Assembly (NCBI RefSeq): GCF_949769255.1 | Contig: NZ_OX458329.1 | Span: 372,001-436,000, forward strand | Length of the DNA: 64,000 nucleotides | DNA from: Mobiluncus massiliensis | Lineage (GTDB): Bacteria; Actinomycetota; Actinomycetes; Actinomycetales; Actinomycetaceae | Direction of reading: 5' to 3' | Shown here: in pieces, positions 52,406-60,252 of the stretch | Numbering within the stretch: the stretch's first letter is position 1 | Layout of the letters: every line of letters begins with the position of its first letter | Notes under the pieces: model-generated | The model's database searches: none | Seen by the model: only the letters and a program-made list of their open reading frames with translations | Told to the model about the DNA's origin: nothing | Program-made: the position numbers and the translations under genes

Positions 52406-52447
52406 CGGTCACGGACAGAACACTCGAAACACAGTAGGATTTACACA

Positions 52448-53455
52448 ATGGATAACGTGAATTTTCCGGATTTGGAAGCGTTGGATGCCGCGGGCGACGA
52501 GGGGTCGCCAGACTTGGCGGCGGGGTCGGCGGGGCTGTTCACCCGCGACTGGCCCGAGGACTTTCGTGCCGGGTTCGCCGCCGTCATCGGGCGGCCCAAC
52601 GTGGGCAAGTCCACCTTGATAAACGCGATGGTGGGGCGCAAGATTGCCATTACTTCGGCTCGACCCGAGACAACGCGCCGGGTGGTGCGCGGAATCGTGC
52701 ATCGCCCCGACTTTCAGCTCATTTTGGTAGATACTCCCGGCATTCACCGGCCGCGCACCCTACTGGGGCAACGGCTGAACGACATGGTGGAGGACGCGTT
52801 TTCCGAAGTCGACGCAGCGGTCTTTTGCGTTCCCGCCGACCAACCCATCGGGCCAGGCGATCGGCGCATTGTGGACACCCAACTGAAAACCGCGCACTTC
52901 CCAGCTATTGCGGTCGTCACCAAAACTGACGTGGCCTCGCGCGAACAGGTCGCCGAGCAACTTATGGCCGTTTCGCAACTCTATGACTTTGCGGAAATCG
53001 TGCCGATTTCAGCCCGGCAAGGCACGCAGGTGCAAACGCTGATTGACCTGCTGGGCCAGCGCCTGCCACTGTCGCCGCCGCTGTACCCGCGCGACCAGGT
53101 TACCGATGAGGACGATACCGCCATGATTTCCGAGCTGATTCGGGAAGCCGCCCTGGAGAGCCTCAGCCAGGAATTGCCGCACTCTCTCGCGGTCCAAGTG
53201 GAAGAGATTATCAAGCAACCGGGGCGTTCCGGCAACGGGGAAATCTGGAAGATTCACGTCAACCTGTTTGTGGAACGCGATAGCCAAAAAGCCATCGTCA
53301 TCGGGCGCAAAGGGTCTCGGCTCAAAGAAATCGGCACTCAGGCCCGCCCAGAGATTGAAGCCCTGGTGGGGCACCACGTGTACTTGGACCTGCATGTGCG
53401 CACTGCTAAAGAATGGCAGCGCAATCCAAAAATGCTGAACCGCCTGGGGTTCTGA
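52448..53455 (+). CDS. era: GTPase Era
   Basis: GTPase that binds 16S rRNA in small-subunit assembly. In 335 residues: an N-terminal acidic extension of about 35, G1 GRPNVGKST, G3 DTPG, G4 TKTD, and a C-terminal KH domain (HVNLFVERDSQKAIVIGRKG). TAGGAT ends 7 nt before the ATG and could be a leaderless -10; AGGA within it could instead be a ribosome site. Last gene of the hrcA-era run. Confidence 0.95.
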   Translation: MDNVNFPDLEALDAAGDEGSPDLAAGSAGLFTRDWPEDFRAGFAAVIGRPNVGKSTLINAMVGRKIAITSARPETTRRVVRGIVHRPDFQLILVDTPGIHRPRTLLGQRLNDMVEDAFSEVDAAVFCVPADQPIGPGDRRIVDTQLKTAHFPAIAVVTKTDVASREQVAEQLMAVSQLYDFAEIVPISARQGTQVQTLIDLLGQRLPLSPPLYPRDQVTDEDDTAMISELIREAALESLSQELPHSLAVQVEEIIKQPGRSGNGEIWKIHVNLFVERDSQKAIVIGRKGSRLKEIGTQARPEIEALVGHHVYLDLHVRTAKEWQRNPKMLNRLGF

Positions 53456-53665
53456 GTGTAACGCCACTCGCGTGAGGCCACGCTAGTTTGCAAAGTTGTC
53501 GCCAAGACTAGAAGCGTTACAAAAAAGATATACAAAATCACGGTATATTTATTATTTTCCGCGTAACGCCGGCCCGACGAACCGGCCTGACGCCTTTTTC
53601 GTCGAACCAGTAGCGGATTATTACAATAACTTGTGAGTATTAAAAAACTCTTTGAGGAGACAACC
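53456..53665. promoter_or_regulatory. ilvD leader region with possible attenuator
   Basis: GTAACGCC (53458), GCGTTAC (53514-53520) and GTAACGC (53563-53569, left arm of the terminator) could pair in two exclusive ways, as in attenuators. No leader peptide rich in Ile, Val or Leu is seen. TACAAT at 53622-53627 is a separate possible ilvD -10 after the terminator. Confidence 0.35.
53561..53599 (+). terminator. Intrinsic terminator between era and ilvD
   Basis: GCGTAACGCCGG (53561-53572) and CCGGCCTGACGC (53582-53593) pair at 10 of 12 positions, followed by CTTTTT. It could end the era transcript or be a regulated terminator of ilvD. Confidence 0.75.
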
Positions 53666-55546
53666 ATGACACGCAAACTCAACAGTGCAACGTCCACTAC
53701 CGGGCGGAATATGGCGGGCGCCCGTTCCTTGTGGCGCGCCACCGGCATGAACGATGACGATTTTGGCAAGCCAATTGTTGCCATTGCGAACTCCTTTACT
53801 GAGTTTGTGCCCGGTCACATTCACTTGCGGGAGGTCGCGAAGGTCGTGGCTGACGCGGTGCGCGAGGCCGGAGGGGTGCCCCGCGAGTTCAACACGATTG
53901 CCATCGATGACGGGATCGCGATGGGTCACGGCGGCATGCTCTATTCCCTGCCCAGCCGTGAAATCATTACTGATTCGGTGGAATACATGGTGCGCGCCCA
54001 CACCGCTGATGCCCTGGTGTGCATCTCTAACTGCGACAAAATCACTCCCGGAATGCTCAACGCCGCGTTGAAACTCAACATTCCCACCGTGTTTGTCTCG
54101 GGTGGCCCGATGGAGGCCGGCAAAGGCATTCCGGCCGCGGACATTGTTGGGCCGTCAACAGGGGGGCGGGGCAACCTCATTACGGTTATGAACGCTACCG
54201 CCAATGACGATATCGATGACGCGGAACTGCAGCGTGTCGAGGAGCTCTCCTGTCCGACCTGCGGATCTTGTTCGGGAATGTTCACCGCGAACTCGATGAA
54301 CTGCCTGACCGAAGCGCTGGGGCTGGCGTTGCCGGGCAACGGCTCCACGCTGGCGACCCACGTGGCGCGGCGCGGGCTCTTTGCCCGAGCCGGTCAGCTG
54401 GTGGTGGCTCTGGCAAAGCGTTACTACGATGACGAGGATGACTCCGTGCTGCCGCGCGCCATTGCTACCCGGGAGGCTTTCGCTAACGCGATGAGCCTGG
54501 ACATGGCGATGGGTGGTTCCTCGAACACGGTGCTGCACCTGCTGGCGGCCGCCCAGGCAGCCGAACTCGACTTTACACTGGCCGACATCGCCCAGATTGG
54601 ACGCACCGTGCCGACCTTGGCAAAAGTCGCCCCCAACCACAATGACTATCACATGGAGGACGTCCACCGGGCCGGGGGAGTACCGGCGCTGCTGGGCGAA
54701 CTCGACCGCGCCGGGCTGCTGAATCGAAATGTGCATACCGTGTGCTACCCCGACCTGGCCACTTGGCTGGCGGACTGGGACGTGCGCGGCGGCACACCCA
54801 GTACCGAGGCCCTCGAACTGTTTCATGCCGCGCCCGGCAATAAGCGCACCATCCACGCCTTTTCCTCCACCGCGCGCTTTGACACGCTGGATACGGACGC
54901 GGCGGCGGGCTGTATCCGTGACGTGGCCCACGCTTACGTGGCGAAAGGCGGGCTGACTGTGCTGCGCGGAAACCTGGCTCCTGACGGCGCTATCGTGAAA
55001 GCGGCGGGCATCGACCCCGAACTGTTCCACTTTGAAGGCCGCGCTATCGTGATGGAATCCCAGGAAGAAGCGGTGGAAAAAATCCTCGACAAGACCGTGC
55101 AGGCCGGGGACGTGGTCGTGATTCGCTACGAAGGACCCGCGGGCGGGCCGGGAATGCAAGAGATGCTCTATCCCACGTCTTTCCTGAAAGGCCGGGGCTT
55201 GGGCAAAACCTGCGCGCTCATTACTGATGGACGATTTTCCGGCGGCACTTCCGGGATTTCTATCGGTCACATTTCCCCCGAAGCGGCCGCGGGCGGGCTG
55301 ATCGGCCTGATTGAGGACGGGGACAAAATCATCATCGATGTAAACCGCGAGGAAATCACCCTGGACGTGCCGGATGATGAAATCGCGCGACGTCGCGCGG
55401 CGATGGAGGCGAGCCCGCACCCCTGGCAGCCGCACCGCAACCGCGAAGTCTCCGATGCCCTGAAACTCTACGGCGCCACCGCCCTCTCAGCCGACAAAGG
55501 GGCAGCTCGTGACGTGAAAGGCCTCCTGGCGAAACTCGGGCTTTGA
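53666..55546 (+). CDS. ilvD: Dihydroxy-acid dehydratase
   Basis: Fe-S enzyme of branched-chain amino acid synthesis; it makes 2-keto acids for valine, isoleucine and leucine. The 626-residue protein has CDKITPGML (about residue 123), [18 protein letters not shown] in the cluster region near residues 195-213, and [14 protein letters not shown] near residue 523. I use ATG 53666, after GAGGAGAC; an in-frame GTG 33 bp upstream is less likely. It stands alone, without other ilv genes. Confidence 0.96.
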   Translation: MTRKLNSATSTTGRNMAGARSLWRATGMNDDDFGKPIVAIANSFTEFVPGHIHLREVAKVVADAVREAGGVPREFNTIAIDDGIAMGHGGMLYSLPSREIITDSVEYMVRAHTADALVCISNCDKITPGMLNAALKLNIPTVFVSGGPMEAGKGIPAADIVGPSTGGRGNLITVMNATANDDIDDAELQRVEELSCPTCGSCSGMFTANSMNCLTEALGLALPGNGSTLATHVARRGLFARAGQLVVALAKRYYDDEDDSVLPRAIATREAFANAMSLDMAMGGSSNTVLHLLAAAQAAELDFTLADIAQIGRTVPTLAKVAPNHNDYHMEDVHRAGGVPALLGELDRAGLLNRNVHTVCYPDLATWLADWDVRGGTPSTEALELFHAAPGNKRTIHAFSSTARFDTLDTDAAAGCIRDVAHAYVAKGGLTVLRGNLAPDGAIVKAAGIDPELFHFEGRAIVMESQEEAVEKILDKTVQAGDVVVIRYEGPAGGPGMQEMLYPTSFLKGRGLGKTCALITDGRFSGGTSGISIGHISPEAAAGGLIGLIEDGDKIIIDVNREEITLDVPDDEIARRRAAMEASPHPWQPHRNREVSDALKLYGATALSADKGAARDVKGLLAKLGL

Positions 55547-55568
55547 CGAAGGTCTCGAAACTGAAAAT

Positions 55569-56633
55569 CTAGCCTATAGCGGCGATGAGCTTGTTCAGCA
55601 CACCGATACCGCCGTCAAAAGAGCCGGCTTGGGCGGCTATAGCTAGAGGCACCCGTTTGCCTTCACTGTTTTGATACCAGCCCATTTGGCGCACCAGGTA
55701 GCCTCCGCTCACCCCCGGCCCCCAACCGCCCTTGAACGTGGCACCGGGCAGACTGCCCATTCCCCAGCGTTGGCCGCCGCTGACTTGTCCCATATTGGAC
55801 ACCACCGGACCTGAACCCGCTAAACAGGGCAGTTTCATCATGAACCCCACTTGGGACGCGGTGGTCCAGGGAGTTTGCCCGAAAACTGTGAACCCGGAAC
55901 GCAACCGCACAGACGGGACTGTCGTCGAGTTCTCCCCAGCCTGACGTAAAACTTGGGTGACGGCCTGAGCCCGAGCGGCATCACTTGCGCCCAAGGACTG
56001 CCACAGCGCTTCGGCGGCAGCGTTATCCGACTGGCGCAAAGCCGCCGACATGGAGCCAGCCATAGCCCCCGCCTTCCCGGCCTGGGAAACCGCCACAGAA
56101 ACCGGAACTTTGGAGGTCGACCACGCCACCCAGGCTTGCCCAGACCCGGCGGTTTCAATCTTGGAGCTGACCGGATCGAACCAAGCCACGGAAATAGTGG
56201 CCCCCGTGTCTCGGCCGACTTTTTCAAATGTCGCGCGTAATTCCTGGCTGCTGAGCCGTCCGGCGGCGGGAGATGTCAGCGCCGTACCGTCACAACCCTG
56301 CACTTGGGCAGTAGCAGGAGCCTGGGGGGTGGGAGAATCGCTCGGGCTCGTAGCCTGGTCGGAAGGCGAAACGGAACTGTCGGGAGTAGCCGTCGGAGAC
56401 TTCGCGTTCGTACCGGCAGAATCCCCCGGCCGTTGCGAGGTGAGGGAAGGGTTGGGTGAGGCGCCCACCTGAGGCTGGCGAGCCAGCTGGGTAACGCCCA
56501 CGGCTACCGCCCCCGCTACCAAGCCTCCCGCCAGCAGGGTTACCCCTAGAGCCACCAAGCCGCTCCGCACCCGGCGGTGCTTCTCACCAGCGGCATCATA
56601 GTAGGGATTGTTATGTTTCGGAGTGTAAGACAT
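55569..56633 (-). CDS. Membrane-anchored serine hydrolase, class A beta-lactamase-like
   Basis: A 354-residue protein: a membrane helix near residues 26-50, a Pro/Ser/Thr-rich linker to about residue 110, then a beta-lactamase-like domain. The three motifs can be seen: STSK (SxxK), SDN in RQSDNAAAEAL, and KGG in TFKGGWGPG in place of KTG. No Glu-containing omega-loop motif is clear, so penicillinase activity is uncertain; a cell-wall peptidase-like or binding role is possible. Convergent with ilvD. Confidence 0.7.
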   Translation of the reverse strand: MSYTPKHNNPYYDAAGEKHRRVRSGLVALGVTLLAGGLVAGAVAVGVTQLARQPQVGASPNPSLTSQRPGDSAGTNAKSPTATPDSSVSPSDQATSPSDSPTPQAPATAQVQGCDGTALTSPAAGRLSSQELRATFEKVGRDTGATISVAWFDPVSSKIETAGSGQAWVAWSTSKVPVSVAVSQAGKAGAMAGSMSAALRQSDNAAAEALWQSLGASDAARAQAVTQVLRQAGENSTTVPSVRLRSGFTVFGQTPWTTASQVGFMMKLPCLAGSGPVVSNMGQVSGGQRWGMGSLPGATFKGGWGPGVSGGYLVRQMGWYQNSEGKRVPLAIAAQAGSFDGGIGVLNKLIAAIG

Positions 56634-56648
56634 TAGGCTGGCAAACTC

Positions 56649-59483
56649 TCAAATTTTTGGAATGGTCAAATGAACACCGTCAAAGTCAGAGGAAGCCGAG
56701 GTCACCGGGACTTCACGTCCGTCCGGAAGGCATACGAATACCTGATCGTCCGCACCTAGCGGCCGTGACGTGGCTACTGTCACCAGGTATCCCGTGGTAA
56801 TCGACTTGCGGTGCTGCTGGGCTTCGAGTTTCGCAATCGAAGCCGGTTTCACCCGCGAGCCACTCTCATCGAGAGCCCCGTACACGGAAGTGAAAGTATC
56901 CAAATTCGAGCGGTATCCAGCCAAGAAATGCGGGATGAAACGCCCGTCCGGATCGACCTCAGCCAAAGGCTCCTCGCCCTGCAGCATGGGCCGCGGGTTG
57001 GAATCCTCCGGGAAAATCGGAGCCGGCTGACCCTTCGCAGCTTCACCGTCTGCGGACTGGGTATCAACCATCGGGGTGTCCGGCGTGGTATCGGGAACGG
57101 ACGCGGTATTCTGAGCCGCCAGTTCCTCCAGCCGTGTCGCTGAGAGATGCTCCGAAGCAGTGTCTGGCTGGGCCGGCTCGCTCGGCGTGGCCGGGGTGGG
57201 AGTCTCGGGGGGCGGGAAATCCGCGTTACTCCGGGTCGGCGTCATCAGCACACTCGGCAAATCAGCCAGCTTTGGCTCGGATTCTGCCGGGGAGACCGCC
57301 TGTTCGTGTTCTAGTTTTTCGCGAATTTGGCCCAAATCCATCCCCACTCCGGGAGTCGGCAGCGGGGGAGCCACTACGTCAGTCAGCGGAGCTTTTCGGG
57401 ATTCACCAGGGATGCCGTAGGCAGTTGCGGCGCTGCCTAAATCGTTGACTTCGGCGGGGGCCGGCTCGGTCTGACCCAGTTCCACCGTCTCCAGCTTTGG
57501 CATCTGGAAAGTCGACGGGCTAGGCTCGGCAGGTTCCGCCGGGGTAGCGGAAACCTCGCTCATCGGCTGAGGCTGTTCCGTTGCGGGTTCTATCGGGGTT
57601 TCAGGGCGAGGAGCCGAAAAGTCCGGTACCGGTTCGTACGCCGAAAAGTCCGGGGTGACGGGCTGATCTGCCGGCGGGACTGCTGGCGGTTCGGCAGGCA
57701 GCGATGCCGGTGTGCCGCCCCACTTGTTTGGCATCAAGCCCTCTGACTGGTAGGGGTTTGGCGCCTGCCAAGAGCCGGCTGCGGGTTGCTCTGGCATTCC
57801 ATAAGGTAGCGGGGCAGTTGCGGGTGATTCCGGGAACGCATAAGGGGGTTGCGGGAAGTCGGCGTAGGGCTGAGGCGTCGACTCGGGGACAGATTCCGGG
57901 GAATAGTATCCGCCAGGTTCTGCCGAATCGGGGTAGGCCGGTGCTTCTTCCGGGGCGGTGGGAGCGTAAAAATCCTCCTGCAAGGCCGCGGAATCAGCCT
58001 GGGCATCGGTCATCTCGACCGGTAGTTCAGGGGTGTCGTCCAGGTTGATTTCGTCTGGATAATCATCGCCCAGAGAATCATCCAGGTCGTAGGACTTTTC
58101 CTGGTCAGCGTCAAAGGTCGAGTCGTAATCCGGAGCTGCCTCAGCTGGGGAAGCCTCGTATTCTTGCGGGTATCCTGCCTGTTCATAGCCCTGAAGATAC
58201 TCGGAGGGGGTTTCGTCGGGACTCTGGGCGTCCATCGGTGCGGCAGGAGTGACCGGCATGACCATCGTGGTGTCTTCGGGAATAAACGACTGGTTTTCGC
58301 CCTCAGTCTGAGAATCATAGCCATAGCCCTCCGGCGTCTCCATGCCGTAAGGCGAGGCGTATCCGGCCTCGGCGGGATAACCCGGATATTGCTCAGCATT
58401 TCCCTGAATATCCGCCGGGTTTACGGTCATCGGCTGGCCATAAGCGTCATAACCATAGGGCTGGTAAGGGTCATATCCGGCCTCAGGATACGGCTGAGCG
58501 GCGGTCGAATCCGTACCTTCCGGCAGCTGTGCGTCCACGGGATATTGCGGGACTTCGCCCCATTCATCGCTCAGTCCCGCAGTGGCTTCGGCCGCAGCAG
58601 CTTCGATACCCGGTTCGGCGACCGGTTCTGCCGGAGTCTCGACACCCGGTAACGCCTCACTGGCAAAGGTCTGATCAGCACCGCCCTCGACCGGGAACGA
58701 ATCCGTCTGCTGAGTCTGGGACACGGGTGATACCGGCGAGTTGAGTGGAGGAAAACTGGGGGAAACGGGGGAACTATCCCCGCCAAAATCACCGTTATGA
58801 GGCGAACCATCCTCATAATCGGTGAACACCGCTTGTTCAAAGGAAACGGGCTGAACAGCGGGAATCGACCCGGTAGGAGTGCCCAAAACGGAAGAACGCA
58901 CCTCAGATTCAGTGGCGGGTTCAGGCCCGCCAGTGGAAGGAACCGACGGCGCGGAATCAGCGGTTTCCGGCGCGTTTTCCACAGCGGGAGCCTCAAACTG
59001 AGCCTCTGACGAAAGGTCAATCGGGGTTACGGTTTCCTCGCCAGCGGGTTCGGAGTTGCTGGGTAGCTCGCCGGAGGCAGCGGCTTGTTCGGCGGCCTCG
59101 GCTTCCAGCGCTGCCCCGTCCACCTGCAATACCTGGTAGCGCTGGTCGGAAGGGGGGATGCCGTACAGCTTTTCGTAAGCCTCCAAAGTAGCGGCGACCT
59201 GGTCCAAGTAGTCGTCCACGGCGTCTTGGTCGTAGCCCACCCGCATTCGGGTGTAATCGAAGTCGACCTCGCGCACGTCCCGGCCGCGGACCGTAATATA
59301 TGCCAAATCCACCTCGGCCTCGGGCGAAGCATTCAGCGCTTCGTAGTATGAGAGGACGCGAACCACTTCATCAAGGTAGTCGTCTATCTGATTCTGGTCA
59401 TACCCATCGCGGAACTTTGTCGCAGGGAACTGAGCCGAAAAGATGTCTTCACTGGTCAGCAATTGCGGGGCGTCCTCGCTCAT
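56649..59483 (-). CDS. DivIVA-domain protein with very long acidic Pro/Glu-rich region
   Basis: A 944-residue protein. Two DivIVA-type repeats lie at the N-terminus: FPATKFRDGYDQNQIDDYLDEV (split FPATKFRDGYDQ and NQIDDYLDEV, residues 19-40) and RMRVGYDQDAVDDYLDQV (residues 79-96), the second part lacking the usual long coiled coil. Residues 130-830 are acidic and rich in P, E, S, Y and Q. The last 110 residues are ordered (FLAGYRSNLDTFTSVYGAL to the end). It may be a polar scaffold or a cell-wall growth factor. GAAAGGACC precedes the ATG. Confidence 0.7.
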   Translation of the reverse strand: MSEDAPQLLTSEDIFSAQFPATKFRDGYDQNQIDDYLDEVVRVLSYYEALNASPEAEVDLAYITVRGRDVREVDFDYTRMRVGYDQDAVDDYLDQVAATLEAYEKLYGIPPSDQRYQVLQVDGAALEAEAAEQAAASGELPSNSEPAGEETVTPIDLSSEAQFEAPAVENAPETADSAPSVPSTGGPEPATESEVRSSVLGTPTGSIPAVQPVSFEQAVFTDYEDGSPHNGDFGGDSSPVSPSFPPLNSPVSPVSQTQQTDSFPVEGGADQTFASEALPGVETPAEPVAEPGIEAAAAEATAGLSDEWGEVPQYPVDAQLPEGTDSTAAQPYPEAGYDPYQPYGYDAYGQPMTVNPADIQGNAEQYPGYPAEAGYASPYGMETPEGYGYDSQTEGENQSFIPEDTTMVMPVTPAAPMDAQSPDETPSEYLQGYEQAGYPQEYEASPAEAAPDYDSTFDADQEKSYDLDDSLGDDYPDEINLDDTPELPVEMTDAQADSAALQEDFYAPTAPEEAPAYPDSAEPGGYYSPESVPESTPQPYADFPQPPYAFPESPATAPLPYGMPEQPAAGSWQAPNPYQSEGLMPNKWGGTPASLPAEPPAVPPADQPVTPDFSAYEPVPDFSAPRPETPIEPATEQPQPMSEVSATPAEPAEPSPSTFQMPKLETVELGQTEPAPAEVNDLGSAATAYGIPGESRKAPLTDVVAPPLPTPGVGMDLGQIREKLEHEQAVSPAESEPKLADLPSVLMTPTRSNADFPPPETPTPATPSEPAQPDTASEHLSATRLEELAAQNTASVPDTTPDTPMVDTQSADGEAAKGQPAPIFPEDSNPRPMLQGEEPLAEVDPDGRFIPHFLAGYRSNLDTFTSVYGALDESGSRVKPASIAKLEAQQHRKSITTGYLVTVATSRPLGADDQVFVCLPDGREVPVTSASSDFDGVHLTIPKI

Positions 59484-59721
59484 GTGCCGGTCCTTTCCAT
59501 TCTTCGTCGTCAGCAGCGCGGCCGGCTGCTTTCAAGCAGAGTCGGGTTTTGCGCATACACACTTCAACAGACAATTTTACCTGGAGTTGCGGGAAAACGT
59601 TGTCGATTAGGGGGTTTGGGGACGAATTGAGCCATTTTATGCCGCGCCCAGAGAATCTCGCTAGGATATAAATGTTCTTGGCTGTGCCCGGGCGGGCCAG
59701 ATTCGACACGAAAGGAAGATT

Positions 59722-60171
59722 ATGCGCGTTCACATCGGTACAGACCATGCCGGCTTCGAATTGAAACAGCATTTGGTGACCTGGTTGCGGGATCGCGGCT
59801 ATGAAGTCGTTGACCACGGACCTGCCGCCTATGACCCGAATGACGACTACCCGGGCTTTTGCATTGCCTGCGCTGAGGGCGTAATGGCAGATTCGGGCTC
59901 TTTGGGCATCGTGCTGGGCGGCTCGGGCAACGGCGAACAAATCGCCGCCAACAAGGTGCGCGGAATTCGCGCGGCACTGGTGTGGAACGAAGAAATCGCG
60001 AGCCTCGCCCGTCTGCACAACAATGCCAACGTGATTTCCATAGGCGCCCGCCAGCACTCCGTTGAGGAATGCGAACGTTTCGTGGAAGTGTTCCTGACCA
60101 CGGACTTTTCCGGCGACGAACGCCATCAGCGCCGCATCGGCCAGCTCAGCGACTACGACAACCAGCGGTAG
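59722..60171 (+). CDS. rpiB: Ribose-5-phosphate isomerase B
   Basis: Interconverts ribose 5-phosphate and ribulose 5-phosphate in the pentose phosphate pathway. The 149-residue protein has the start MRVHIGTDHAGFELK, GIVLGGSGNGEQIAANKVRG around residue 61 (active loop with GSGNGE as in the actinobacterial form) and RLHNNANVISIGAR. GAAAGGAAG precedes the ATG. Single gene, convergent with the helicase. Confidence 0.94.
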   Translation: MRVHIGTDHAGFELKQHLVTWLRDRGYEVVDHGPAAYDPNDDYPGFCIACAEGVMADSGSLGIVLGGSGNGEQIAANKVRGIRAALVWNEEIASLARLHNNANVISIGARQHSVEECERFVEVFLTTDFSGDERHQRRIGQLSDYDNQR

Positions 60172-60252
60172 TTCGCGGCGTTAGTTCCGCGCTTTCCCGC
60201 GAGTCCGGCACTTTTCTAGGGCAGGTTTGTCGCTTACAGCGCTATCAGCCGT

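Noticed and set aside
54155..55435. 426-codon frame antisense to ilvD
   Set aside because: Composition rich in H, Q and R, no motifs, and complete overlap with conserved IlvD regions.
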